From positions 11,122-50,791 of the forward strand of contig JAABXR010000068.1 of NCBI GenBank assembly GCA_011776225.1: 39,670 nucleotides of DNA. Direction: 5' to 3'. Below are positions 19,195-29,246 of the stretch, piece by piece; within the stretch, counting starts at the first letter, position 1; each line of letters opens with the position of its first letter. Below the pieces are notes generated by a model, which was given only the letters and a program-made list of their open reading frames with translations, did not search any database and was not told where the DNA came from. The translations under genes were made by a program, and so were the position numbers. Source of the DNA: Phycisphaerae bacterium (GTDB lineage Bacteria > Planctomycetota > Phycisphaerae > Sedimentisphaerales > Anaerobacaceae).

Positions 19195-20691
19195 ATGCTC
19201 ACAACTTTAGCTATTGAAAATTTGACAGGTTCCCTTGGGCGGATAGATATTTTAATCATAGCCGTGGCGATGCTTCTTCTATTTGTCATATCCTATGTCT
19301 TCGGCAAGGAGGAAAAAGATACCAACGACTTTTTTCTCGGTCGCAGAAGGGTACCCTCGATAGTTGCCTGCCTTTCTTTTGCCGCTGCCGAGATAAGCGC
19401 CCTGACCATAGTCGGTTTTCCGGCTACTGCCTATAGCGAGAACTGGGAATATGTCCCGTTTTTTATAGGCACGGCCGTGGCGCGTGTTTCGGTTGCGTTT
19501 CTATTTCTCCCGGTGTTTTATAAGTATGACTGCACGAGCATTTACGAGTTTCTCCGGCACCGGTTTGGAGCCGAGACGCAATATGCCGGCGCCGTATTCT
19601 TTTTCATTACCCGTTTGATTGCCTCAGGTGTCAGGCTATACGCCGCTTGTCTCGGAGTAGGCCTTATAATGGGCTGGAGCCTGGTGCAGACGCTTTTGAT
19701 GTTCACTGTTATTAGCATCATCTTCATTGCGTTCGGAGGTATAAAGGCCGTAGTCTGGGCCGGAGCTTATCAGGCGATTTGTTTCCTGGTTGCCGGCATC
19801 GCCTTGTTTATATACCTAATCTACCAAATCCGTGGAGGTTTGACCGAAGCCTGGCAGATTGCTGAACAGGCGGGGCGTCTGAGTGCGTGCAGATTTGATT
19901 TTAATCTAAACGAACCCACTATCTTCTGGGCCGGCAGTGTAAACGGTTTTTTTATAGGAATGGCGGCGTTCGGTACCGACCAGGAGATGACCCAGCGTTT
20001 ACTCACCGTCAAAACTCACAGGGAAAGCCAAAAAACTCTCATCTCAACGATTATCACCGTGATTCCTATTATGTGTCTCTATCTGGCGATTGGGACATTG
20101 CTTTACGTGTTCTATCAACAGAATCCCGATGTCGTCCAGCCTGATAAGGCCAAGGAAGTCATTTCTCATTTTGTCGCCCATTCCCTTCCGGCAGGCCTCA
20201 AGGGCCTGCTTCTGGCTGCTATCATATTGGCCAGCATCGATTCCCCGCTGAGTTCGCTTGCCTCTTCTTTCATATCAGATATTTACCGGCCTCTGACTAA
20301 GAATAAGGCCACTGAGAAACATTATTTGCTGGTCTCGCGGGGCGGTGTCGTTTTTTTCGGTTTGGTCCTTGCATTGATTGCTTTGGCTTGTGAACCGGTC
20401 AAGAATATACTCTGGTTTGCCTTTCAGATATTCTCTATAACCGGCGGGGCGATCTTGGGGATTTTCCTGCTGGGATTGCTGACGAAGAGAAAAGGCGGTT
20501 GGGGTAATATCATCGCTATGATTGTTAGTACCATCTGTGTATTAATTCTTATGTTACTTTCTAAGTATGAAGTGATCGGACTGGCCTGGAGTTGGTTAAT
20601 CGTTATCGGCACCGGGATAACAATGTGTTTGGGGTATCTACTTACGTTGATCAAACTCATCATTGTAAAATGTTTGAGATGGTTACGTTAA
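19195..20691 (+). CDS. Sodium:solute symporter (SSS family)
   Basis: 498 aa polytopic membrane protein. DFFLGRRRVPSIVACLSFAAAEISALTIVGFPATAYSENW; FGTDQEMTQRLLTVKTHRESQKTLI; ILASIDSPLSSLASSFISDIYRPL. Confidence 0.93.
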   Translation: MLTTLAIENLTGSLGRIDILIIAVAMLLLFVISYVFGKEEKDTNDFFLGRRRVPSIVACLSFAAAEISALTIVGFPATAYSENWEYVPFFIGTAVARVSVAFLFLPVFYKYDCTSIYEFLRHRFGAETQYAGAVFFFITRLIASGVRLYAACLGVGLIMGWSLVQTLLMFTVISIIFIAFGGIKAVVWAGAYQAICFLVAGIALFIYLIYQIRGGLTEAWQIAEQAGRLSACRFDFNLNEPTIFWAGSVNGFFIGMAAFGTDQEMTQRLLTVKTHRESQKTLISTIITVIPIMCLYLAIGTLLYVFYQQNPDVVQPDKAKEVISHFVAHSLPAGLKGLLLAAIILASIDSPLSSLASSFISDIYRPLTKNKATEKHYLLVSRGGVVFFGLVLALIALACEPVKNILWFAFQIFSITGGAILGIFLLGLLTKRKGGWGNIIAMIVSTICVLILMLLSKYEVIGLAWSWLIVIGTGITMCLGYLLTLIKLIIVKCLRWLR

Positions 20692-20765
20692 TTGTTGAGA
20701 GCTTGGTCTGAATACTATCCGTTAAAACGGGGAACAGATTTCCCTGTATTACATCCCGAGAGAAT

Positions 20766-22898
20766 CTACGTTGCTTTTTTCAACAGGATTCTGCTGTCCG
20801 CCACCACACATCCTTCTCCCTCAGGATAAACTATCAGTGGATTGATATCCAGCTCGGCTATCTCAGGGTGGTCGCTTAGCATCTGAGAAAGCCTCAGAAT
20901 GCAGTCTTTGATGGCATCGATGTCACAGGGTGGTGCTCCGCGGATTCCCTTGAGAATAATGTATGCCTTGATGCTTTGTATCATAATCTCGGCGCTAATC
21001 TCCCACATCGGAGCCAGCCGGAAAGTGATATCCTTCATTGCCTCAACTAATGTCCCCCCGAGGCCGAACATACAGATTGGCCCGAACTTCGGATCCCTGG
21101 CGCCGCCGAGAATGACTTCCACCCCGCGCTTGGCCATCCTCTCTATGATTACACCGTCGATTTTTGCCGATGGTTTATGCCTTTTCACATTTTCAATCAT
21201 TTGTTCGAAGGCTTTTTGCGCTTCCTCTTTTGTCTTGATTTTCAATTGAACTCCGCCGACGTCAAATTTGTGGACAATGTCCCGGGAAGAAATCTTCATG
21301 GCCGCCGGAAAGATAATATGCTCCGCTGCCTCCTCGACCTCAGAAGAATCTTTAAGCAGAAAACTCGTTAGGACCGGAAATCCGTAAGACTGGAGAATTT
21401 CATTCGCTTCCCTTTCAGACATGTAGTATTTGTCCTTATCTGCAAGTTTTTTCTTTATGATAGCGTTGGCGGTGTCTCGGTCCGCAGCTACTCTTCGTAC
21501 CTTTCTCCTGTCGAGATTCAATATTTTAGAATAGAAAGCCATGGAGGCCATTGATCTGACTGCCGCTTCGGGGAATTGGTAATTTGGAATACCATGCTTT
21601 TCCAGATATTTAACGCCCTCGGAAACGTCGACAATACCCATGAATGAACAGAGCACCGGTTTGTTAATATCCTTCACCACAGGAGGAAGGATTTGTGCCG
21701 TCTCCAAAACATTGATCATAGCCTGAGGGCTGAGTATCACAATGGCCCCATCCACATTGTCATCCATTAGGATATGTCGAATTGCGGCCTTGTAACGCTC
21801 GTGGTTTGCGTCTCCAATCACATCAACAGGATTTTCGACACTTGCAGTAGGAGGAAGTTCTTCTTTTAATTTCTGTTTTGTTTCATCCGATAGGGGAGCG
21901 ATTTTAAGATTGTGTCGAATGGCGGCGTCGGTGGCCATAATGCCCGGGCCTCCTGCATTGGTTACAATAGCGATGCGATTGCCCTTTGGTATCGGCTGCT
22001 TGGAAAAGGCAATAGCCTGGTTGAAGAGTTCATCGACACTTTCCACCCTGAGGATACCGCTCTGACGAAAAAGGGCGTCGTAGGAGGTGTCGGACCCGAC
22101 CAGAGCTCCGGTATGAGATGCAGCCGCACGAGCACCCTCAATAGAACGACCTGATTTGACCGCGAGTATAGGTTTGTGGGCCTGCCATGTGATTTCCCTC
22201 GCGGTCTCAAGAAACGCCCGGCCATTGGTAATGTCCTCCAGATACATAAGAATTACCTCGGTATCCGGATCATCTTTGAGATAGCGCAGCAAATCTATCT
22301 CATTCACATCGGCTTTGTTCCCGAAGCTTACGAATTTAGAGAATCCGATATTCCTGCCTTCTGCATAATCAAGAACCGCGGTACAAAGGGCCCCGGATTG
22401 CGAAATAAAGGCAATGTTTCCGGCTTTTGGCATCTTCGTGGCGAAGCTGGCATTCATCCGGACTTTATCACTGTTATTGATGACTCCGAGGCAGTTTGGT
22501 CCTATGAGACAGATGTCGTATTTCGCAATCACTTCCTTGACACTATTTTCCAGCTCTACGCCATGTCCCCCTATCTCCTTAAAACCGGCTGTTATGACTA
22601 CGCCCCCTTTGACTTTCTTTTGGCCCGCCTCTTCCAATATGGGACATACTATTTTGGCAGGAACAATTATAACTGCCAGGTCAACTTCATCAGGAATGTC
22701 CTCCAGCTTTGGATAGGCCTTTACGCTCTGGACGTACTTGGCTTTGGGATTGACCGGATAAAGCACTCCCTGAAAACCGGCCGTTAGGATATTTCGAAAC
22801 ACGGCCAGCCCTACGCTGCCGGGCCTGTTGGTCGCCCCTACTACGGCGATTGACTTGGGATTCATAATGGATTTAATGTTTTTATTTACGGCCTCCAT
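20766..22898 (-). CDS. Acetate/acyl-CoA synthetase, ADP(NDP)-forming, alpha-beta fusion (CoA-binding + succinyl-CoA ligase-like + ATP-grasp)
   Basis: Start set at MEAVNKNIKSIMNPKSIAVVGATNRPGSVG (22898) with upstream GGGAGAA. LIGPNCLGVIN; ISQSGALCTAVLDYAEGRNIGFSKFVSFGNKADVNEIDLL; ATP-grasp C-terminus GVEVILGGARDPKFGPICMFGLGG. Confidence 0.92.
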   Translation of the reverse strand: MEAVNKNIKSIMNPKSIAVVGATNRPGSVGLAVFRNILTAGFQGVLYPVNPKAKYVQSVKAYPKLEDIPDEVDLAVIIVPAKIVCPILEEAGQKKVKGGVVITAGFKEIGGHGVELENSVKEVIAKYDICLIGPNCLGVINNSDKVRMNASFATKMPKAGNIAFISQSGALCTAVLDYAEGRNIGFSKFVSFGNKADVNEIDLLRYLKDDPDTEVILMYLEDITNGRAFLETAREITWQAHKPILAVKSGRSIEGARAAASHTGALVGSDTSYDALFRQSGILRVESVDELFNQAIAFSKQPIPKGNRIAIVTNAGGPGIMATDAAIRHNLKIAPLSDETKQKLKEELPPTASVENPVDVIGDANHERYKAAIRHILMDDNVDGAIVILSPQAMINVLETAQILPPVVKDINKPVLCSFMGIVDVSEGVKYLEKHGIPNYQFPEAAVRSMASMAFYSKILNLDRRKVRRVAADRDTANAIIKKKLADKDKYYMSEREANEILQSYGFPVLTSFLLKDSSEVEEAAEHIIFPAAMKISSRDIVHKFDVGGVQLKIKTKEEAQKAFEQMIENVKRHKPSAKIDGVIIERMAKRGVEVILGGARDPKFGPICMFGLGGTLVEAMKDITFRLAPMWEISAEIMIQSIKAYIILKGIRGAPPCDIDAIKDCILRLSQMLSDHPEIAELDINPLIVYPEGEGCVVADSRILLKKAT

Positions 22899-23069
22899 AG
22901 GCTTCTCCCGACAAATGACTTTCGGTTTTATGGCTTCGATAACTGACCAAGACAAGTATATTGCATTCCATATAAATAACAAGAACCATTCTTTTCAGGA
23001 AACAATATATGAAATCATTGACTGATTAGAAGCTGATTTTGCCTCACTTTTACTGAAGAAGTATGGGTA

Positions 23070-25577
23070 TCACTCCAATATCGGTTGAACGATATCTGCT
23101 TTGGCCTGGGATTCAGTGTTCTCGTAGGAACCGAAAAAGTCGGAATTACAGTCCAGCCAAAGGGTAATACGGTGAAGGTCTTCTTTGGATAGTATCACAT
23201 CGTGATGTCCTTGCCTGAGGATTTCGTACAGTTTGGAGGCCCGGGCGCCGAACCGGCCCGGTATGGTTCGAGGAGTGGTCCAGGGATCGTATTCGTTGCG
23301 AGAACTTCCGAAGAAAAAGGCATATTTCCTAAGGTTCTGGTAGGAACTATACCTGTAATCAGGATTCTTATTCCAGTCCCCTTTTCGCAGGTCGGGTGCT
23401 TTAGGCTCCTTTTCGTGACAAGTAACACACTTGCGCTCCAGAACAGGCTGGACGAGAAGGGGAAAACTAAATGGATTGGAGCCCTCGACGTCTGGCCGTA
23501 TTCTCGATGGCGGCCTGCGAAATGCAAGTGGAAGCCTCTCTGGAACTACTGGCGCAGAGCGGAGCGGTTCGTGACATCCGCGACAGAGAAGCCGTTGACC
23601 GGGATGGACGTAAGTATCGGAGCGCATCGACTGAACCGCCAGACCATGTTCGTCCAACACTTGGAAGTAAACAGGTTTAGCGACTGGTAAATTGAAATAG
23701 GCACTGCCATCCGTCTCTACCGGCACTGTGCCGAGTACTGCTCGGGCTCCTTTTTCATTGCCATAGCCAATCCTCGGTTTATTAATTAGCGGTGTAGTTT
23801 TAGGTAAAATCTGAATTATCCGAAGGGCTTTGATTATTGTGGCTTCAGGGAACGGATGTTGGCTATTATAGACATTGATAACACCAACCGGGGCTGTTTG
23901 GAGGTGTTCGGATGGTGGCTGTTTTGGAGTTGTGCTCACACCGGTGAGCACTGGTGGTTTTTGCCTCGGTCGCAGCGGTATGGGGCTTAGACATGAGATT
24001 GCCGGGTCGCGGTAGATCAGTTCCTTGTTTCCGAAGGCGTCCACGAGGTAGATACCGAAGTTGTTTCTCGTGCCTCGTCGTGCACTTCCATTGCAGTCAT
24101 AGACGCACAGGTAGAAATATTCGCTAAGTGGCCATGCTGTGGCATATACCTGGCCATCACTGTAGCGAATTTCGGCTTCCGTGAAGGGCACCTCCGGCGT
24201 AAGCCGCTTAAGTGCTGCCATCGCGTCATCATCTTTGATACGAGGATCGATTAAGATCAACGAGCCATAGGCCTGGCTGTGATGGGCTGTTGCTGTGGCG
24301 ATGTATTTATGAGAACCGGGTATAGCCCGCAAGTCCATTTCCATCGTTGGTCGGGCAACCTTTGATTTGCCGTAATTTCCCTGGATTGCCCGTGCATCGT
24401 AACCGTCCGGCGTGGTAATCCACGGATGGTGGGCCTGTATGTTGCCGCGATCCACGTAATCCCAACGTGTGTAGACGACCATTCCGTTACGGTCTATACT
24501 GGGATGCCACTCGTTGCCTTCATGGTGACTGAGGCGTATGATATTGCTGCCGTCAGCATTCATCGAGTGTAGCGTATATAGTGGCACCGGCCTGGGATGG
24601 CATCGTCCATAACCACCGCGACGTTCTGAGATAAATACAATCCGTCCGTTAGGCAGCCAGCATGGATCGAAGTCATTTACCGGCCCGTCGGTCAGTTGAA
24701 CCAGGCCCGAGCCGGCAACATTGACCTTAAATATGTGGAATGTACTTTTTTCAGTCCACTTGTACTTCGTCGGCTCAGCCTCTGTATAGGCGAACAGGAT
24801 TGTCCTGCCGTCATAGGATAATTCCGGAGAAAGAAATCCGCCGGGCTGTAGCTTTTTGCCCCTGAATCGCCCATTTCTACACACTGAATCGACCAAAATG
24901 TTTCTAACGACCGGTTTTTCCCCAAAAGGATTGTCCAGCACAAACAGCCCGCCGCCGGGAATCGCATGAAAGCCGTAGTACTGATCACACATGTGATTTC
25001 CGCGCATGTCACTTCCCCATGTCGCAGTTGCGGGGAGAAAATGACGCTTGATAAACAGGATGCGGTCAAAATCCAGCAATGGATTGGAAAATGCAATCTT
25101 GCGCCGTAGTCTCAACACCTGCTCAAAGAGTTGGTACCGCGCCTTACTGTCTTCGAGAGGAATCCTGGTATTGACTTTTTCCAACTGTTTCAGCCGGATT
25201 TCTTCAGCCGAAAGGTCCGGTGCGCCGGGCATTGATATTAGGTGTGACAACAATGCATCCGTGCGGCGTAATACTATGTCTGTGGGATCGCTGTCGGAAA
25301 CCAGAATTAGTGATTCGGGTCGAAGGGTTTGCGATGCAATCTTCTGCCAACGGTTACGAGTCTGTGAATCTGTTTGAAATTGTTCGATGATTTTTGTGAG
25401 GAAGGCGAACTTGGCCCGAGTTTCATTCGTCCTGATTTTTTGACGACTTTGTGGGTTCCCACCATGTCCGCTGCTGATTGAGTTTAGACTCACGCCTGAT
25501 TGGGGCTGGAACAAACAAAATAGTACGGAGAAAACCAGACACCATCTCTTGTGTTTACAGGCTGACATCATTGTCAT
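23070..25577 (-). CDS. HzsA-related (hydrazine synthase alpha-like) PD40/TolB-type propeller protein with two CxxCH c-type heme motifs
   Basis: Start probably at MTMMSACKHK (25577). CDQYYGFHAIPGGGLFVLDNPFGE; LSYDGRTILFAYTEAEP; DFDPCWLPNGRIVFISERRGGYGRCHPRP; heme motifs CRGCH and CVTCH; C-terminus KLYEILRQGHHDVILSKEDLHRITLWLDCNSDFFGSYE. Confidence 0.8.
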   Translation of the reverse strand: MTMMSACKHKRWCLVFSVLFCLFQPQSGVSLNSISSGHGGNPQSRQKIRTNETRAKFAFLTKIIEQFQTDSQTRNRWQKIASQTLRPESLILVSDSDPTDIVLRRTDALLSHLISMPGAPDLSAEEIRLKQLEKVNTRIPLEDSKARYQLFEQVLRLRRKIAFSNPLLDFDRILFIKRHFLPATATWGSDMRGNHMCDQYYGFHAIPGGGLFVLDNPFGEKPVVRNILVDSVCRNGRFRGKKLQPGGFLSPELSYDGRTILFAYTEAEPTKYKWTEKSTFHIFKVNVAGSGLVQLTDGPVNDFDPCWLPNGRIVFISERRGGYGRCHPRPVPLYTLHSMNADGSNIIRLSHHEGNEWHPSIDRNGMVVYTRWDYVDRGNIQAHHPWITTPDGYDARAIQGNYGKSKVARPTMEMDLRAIPGSHKYIATATAHHSQAYGSLILIDPRIKDDDAMAALKRLTPEVPFTEAEIRYSDGQVYATAWPLSEYFYLCVYDCNGSARRGTRNNFGIYLVDAFGNKELIYRDPAISCLSPIPLRPRQKPPVLTGVSTTPKQPPSEHLQTAPVGVINVYNSQHPFPEATIIKALRIIQILPKTTPLINKPRIGYGNEKGARAVLGTVPVETDGSAYFNLPVAKPVYFQVLDEHGLAVQSMRSDTYVHPGQRLLCRGCHEPLRSAPVVPERLPLAFRRPPSRIRPDVEGSNPFSFPLLVQPVLERKCVTCHEKEPKAPDLRKGDWNKNPDYRYSSYQNLRKYAFFFGSSRNEYDPWTTPRTIPGRFGARASKLYEILRQGHHDVILSKEDLHRITLWLDCNSDFFGSYENTESQAKADIVQPILE

Positions 25578-25703
25578 TTTCCTCCGAAACCGAAGGATAC
25601 TTAACTGTACATAGGATTTCCAGGCTAAGCAGTTTATCAAAGAAGGCCTGTTCTGATGTTGCCCAGCTTATTATTACCTGTCTAAATAGGCCTTGTCAAG
25701 AAT

Positions 25704-27458
25704 CTATCTATTTGCCCCGGCAACAAGATGAACCTCTTTTGTGTTGACTTTAGAAACCACTGGGGCAGCCTTCTCTTTGACAGCCTGTGTTACCTTAACC
25801 AGTTCGATGCCTTTACCGGTTCCTAAATTTCTGGAATACTGCTTATCTTTTGGATTGTTCCAGTGCTCGTAAACGCCTAGACTTTTCAGGCGTACTACAT
25901 TTCCTTTATGGTCAGGGTCATAGAAAGTCCCTGAAGGTGGCTTATGTGCCAGTGCCGCCTCGATCAGGTAATCGTTTGTGCCGGATTTGTGAGGAGCATC
26001 ATTCCATTCATTACGCAGAAAATCGAAACCGACCGAATCGATGGCGACCGGGTCCTGTGAGACCAAAAGACACGAACTCCAGTCTCCGTTGAACGGAGAA
26101 TTATTCCATTTCCTCGGAGACCTTTCTTTTGCGTGTTTCCCGGCGTAAAGCCCGTCAATAATATAGAGCAAAGTCTTGCCTCCCATATGCTTATGTCCCA
26201 TCAGGTCTACGAGTGGCCTGTAATGCCCATTGCCCGGTTTTGTGTACGGCATGTCTTTATGCATGTCATAATAACCCTCAATTCGGGCCGGCTTCCTGAC
26301 CAGGGAGCCATAGTGGTTCTTCGCGCAGAGCGTGATGCCCGCCACGTCGTGATGACTCTTGAGGTTCGCCATGTTGATTAGATAATCGGCCTGGACATAG
26401 GACTCCGGCACATAGTCTGTTTTCGTTCCCGCCGCATCAGGCGTGCTCCAGTAAAACGGGATCGACGATAGCTTCGCGGCCGTTCTACCGAATTTACCTA
26501 AGTATTCCAAATAACGAACATTCGGATACTTGTCGTGGCACAGTTTGTAGTACTCATTTGGGAAATAGCACAGAGTATCACCAACCGTAATGTCTTCTTG
26601 TTTAACACCGACTTCATCCACGAGCTGCCTGAGCAGGGCGTTTATCATTTGCGGGGAAGTGTTCATATAATGAGAGCTTCTCAGGTTGTAATCTTCGACT
26701 TTTGTTACGGGGCGTCTGTCCCATATCCTGATACAGCCTACAAAATTGATCTTGATGACAATCTTCTCTCCCGGCTTATATCCGACATTTCCCTTTCCAT
26801 GAGTTTTATTGAAGTGCCTGAAGAGCTTGTCCCAGGCAGCGCTGCTGTTTCCCTCTCCGCTCAAGGCATGTATTGATTGGGCCATCATACCGTTAACAAC
26901 CTTCTGATTCGTGTGACTGTTTTCCCACCAATATCCGTCTCCGGGGCCGTCCCAGTCGGTCGCATCAGGGTTGTGGACCCATACGACACGTCCCGGGTAA
27001 ATCCCCCTGGCCGTTCCCACCGGAGCATTTGCCACGGGCTCATCGGCCAAAAGTTCCTTCTCTGTCGTAATGCTCTGGGCAAACCATATGGACCCGATAC
27101 TTACACCAATAAGCATTACACATAGTACGTAGCGCGATTGTACAAAGCAGCGTTTAGCCTTGCGAACAGCCATTATTGAACCAATCGCTCCTGTAAGCCA
27201 GATTACAAAGCCCGATGCCAGCGGGAAAGCCATCCGTTGACAGGGATACGTTGCCCGGGAGGGCTTTGGAATCACACGAATCAAAAACCATATCAAAGCC
27301 AACAATCCCCCGATTGGAAAAATCCATGTAAACCAATGTTGTTTACTGTTATGCTTAATATGTTTATCCGGATTTTTACACTTTGACCCCGTTAGAGACT
27401 TTTTCCGTTGAGTCTCCAACGGAGTTGATCTTACTTGTTTTTTACCGAAAAGTTGCAT
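25704..27458 (-). CDS. Membrane-anchored DUF362 domain protein
   Basis: 584 aa. N-terminal hydrophobic segments, then GRVVWVHNPDATDWDGP...GYKPGEKIVIKINFVGC...DITVGDTLCYFPNEYYKLCHDKYP...YLINMANLKSHHDVAGITLCAKNHYGSL (DUF362 pattern). Confidence 0.8.
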   Translation of the reverse strand: MQLFGKKQVRSTPLETQRKKSLTGSKCKNPDKHIKHNSKQHWFTWIFPIGGLLALIWFLIRVIPKPSRATYPCQRMAFPLASGFVIWLTGAIGSIMAVRKAKRCFVQSRYVLCVMLIGVSIGSIWFAQSITTEKELLADEPVANAPVGTARGIYPGRVVWVHNPDATDWDGPGDGYWWENSHTNQKVVNGMMAQSIHALSGEGNSSAAWDKLFRHFNKTHGKGNVGYKPGEKIVIKINFVGCIRIWDRRPVTKVEDYNLRSSHYMNTSPQMINALLRQLVDEVGVKQEDITVGDTLCYFPNEYYKLCHDKYPNVRYLEYLGKFGRTAAKLSSIPFYWSTPDAAGTKTDYVPESYVQADYLINMANLKSHHDVAGITLCAKNHYGSLVRKPARIEGYYDMHKDMPYTKPGNGHYRPLVDLMGHKHMGGKTLLYIIDGLYAGKHAKERSPRKWNNSPFNGDWSSCLLVSQDPVAIDSVGFDFLRNEWNDAPHKSGTNDYLIEAALAHKPPSGTFYDPDHKGNVVRLKSLGVYEHWNNPKDKQYSRNLGTGKGIELVKVTQAVKEKAAPVVSKVNTKEVHLVAGANR

Positions 27459-27472
27459 TTCCTGGCCCTCTT

Positions 27473-28987
27473 TTATTCCGTAGTTTTCTTGATTGCATAG
27501 AGTTTTTTCATTGTGGTTACATATAAAACACCGTTAGCAGCCACCGGCGTACTGGCCGTAGGGCTGTCTAATTTAATCGAGCTTATGACTCGCTTATCCT
27601 TACTTGCAGCCAACACCCATAAAACACCCCGTCGAGTGCCCACATAAAGCTTTCCGTCGGCCAGAAGCGTCGATCCCCAAATTTCTCCCTTGGCCTCATG
27701 GGTCCAGTAGGGCTTGCCGGTTTTGACATCTACACAGTGGATACGTTGACCGCAATCGGCAACAAAGACCAGACCATTGTGAATTGACGGTGTAGAGCAG
27801 CAGTGGCGATGTAGGTCGTATGACCAGATTTGGCCGGAATTTGTTATGTCCCCCGCCTTCGTAGCGTCGATACACTTCAGCCAGGCCTGGTGTTTGCCCC
27901 ACCAGATGTCACCACCTACAGTAACAAAAACGCGATTATTGTAAAACACCGGCGTGCTCTTGATATTGCTCGGGCTCTCTTGCCGGTTTCTAATGTATTT
28001 GTGTATATCTTCTTTCGGTGCTGTCGGGTCGCAATCGAACCGCCAGACATTCTTTAATGTTTTCGAGGATGGAGCGGACTCCAACGCCTCGAAGGCATAA
28101 CAGACGCCGTCACCGCCACCGAAGAATACGAGTTTTTGACCGTTCACCTCACCTAACGCCGGTGATGACCAGGTACAGTGGAATATCAGGCGACTTATGT
28201 TTTCATTTTCCCTGGCTGCGAGTTGACCTGTTGTCTTGTCGATTGCTACCAGGCTCGGGGCATCGGGAGAGAAGACACCTGTATGGGTACTGTTAAGACC
28301 GTTGCTGGTGTTGAGGTACAGGAAATTGTTGTGGATGAGAATCGAACTATGTGCCCCGTCGTGCACGTGTACTCCCATTTCTCCAATCAAATCGAACAAC
28401 CAGATTATATCGGCATCGGTTTCGGCCACTTTCATTGGCTCAGCATCACTTGGAGTCATATGTCGGCCTTCATCCATGTATGGTCCGTCGTTGCCATTGG
28501 CCTGGCCGTTGAGGTCGAGGCATATTACTTCACCTTTATTGCTCAGAATGTAGGCCCTGTCGCCCTCAATAGTAGCTACCGAACACATCCCTACTTGGGG
28601 CCAGTCAATGAATCGATCTTTTCCCAGTTTTGGAACGACAAGTTGCCAGCAAAAGCTCCCATCAGTTTCATCTAGGCACAGCAGAACGCCACGGTCTCCC
28701 TTATGCCGGGGATCACGTGGTTTTTCATTGTTTGTGCCGATTAAAATCTTACCGCTTCCTATCACCGGCGTGGAATAGGTCTGCGTGCCCAGTGGAACCA
28801 CCCACTTGATGTTCTCACCGGTCTCCGGGTCAAAAGTCTCCGGAAGTCCTGTTTCGCTCGACACCATGTTACGGGAATATCTTTGACCCCACTGCGGCTG
28901 GTCGGCAGCAAGAAGAGTGGAGATGAAAATGTGGGAATAAAACAAGGCGAAGATTAGTGAAAACCAAAGCGTTTTTCTTGTTAACAT
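27473..28987 (-). CDS. PQQ-binding-like beta-propeller repeat protein, secreted
   Basis: 504 aa. Signal peptide; recurring propeller motifs (YSTPVIGSGKILIGTNNE, SSPALGEVNGQKLVFFGGGDGVCYAFEA, GSTLLADGKLYVGTRRGVLWVLAA). Confidence 0.85.
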   Translation of the reverse strand: MLTRKTLWFSLIFALFYSHIFISTLLAADQPQWGQRYSRNMVSSETGLPETFDPETGENIKWVVPLGTQTYSTPVIGSGKILIGTNNEKPRDPRHKGDRGVLLCLDETDGSFCWQLVVPKLGKDRFIDWPQVGMCSVATIEGDRAYILSNKGEVICLDLNGQANGNDGPYMDEGRHMTPSDAEPMKVAETDADIIWLFDLIGEMGVHVHDGAHSSILIHNNFLYLNTSNGLNSTHTGVFSPDAPSLVAIDKTTGQLAARENENISRLIFHCTWSSPALGEVNGQKLVFFGGGDGVCYAFEALESAPSSKTLKNVWRFDCDPTAPKEDIHKYIRNRQESPSNIKSTPVFYNNRVFVTVGGDIWWGKHQAWLKCIDATKAGDITNSGQIWSYDLHRHCCSTPSIHNGLVFVADCGQRIHCVDVKTGKPYWTHEAKGEIWGSTLLADGKLYVGTRRGVLWVLAASKDKRVISSIKLDSPTASTPVAANGVLYVTTMKKLYAIKKTTE

Positions 28988-29246
28988 TGAATTCCTTTCA
29001 TCACTGTTGAGAAACTCTTTCTATATCGAGTGCATATTATATAAAACAAGTGACAGAATTTCAAGCCCTAAGCAAACAAACAGGCGCTCTTCAAATTGTG
29101 TCCTTGCAAAATCAGGGAATATGGATAAGATTAATACAATCCGTGCTAAAAACGCTGGTTTTGAGTTCGTAGGATTAGTTTAACTGTTCCTGCTATATGT
29201 GGTTAGAATCCATTTTCATTAGTGTTTTTTTATAAGGAACAGGAGA

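Noticed and set aside
20692-20765. Short hairpins (CCGTT-AA-AACGG and GGGAA-CAGAT-TTCCC) between convergent genes
   Set aside because: Stems of only 5 bp and no clear T-run, so not convincing as a terminator.
22176-22787. 203-aa plus-strand ORF
   Set aside because: Antisense to the ADP-forming acyl-CoA synthetase gene with no family signal.
23202-23690. 162-aa plus-strand ORF
   Set aside because: Antisense to the HzsA-related gene, which has strong family motifs in the same interval.
28178-28675. 165-aa plus-strand ORF
   Set aside because: Antisense to the PQQ-like gene; no start context or domain support.
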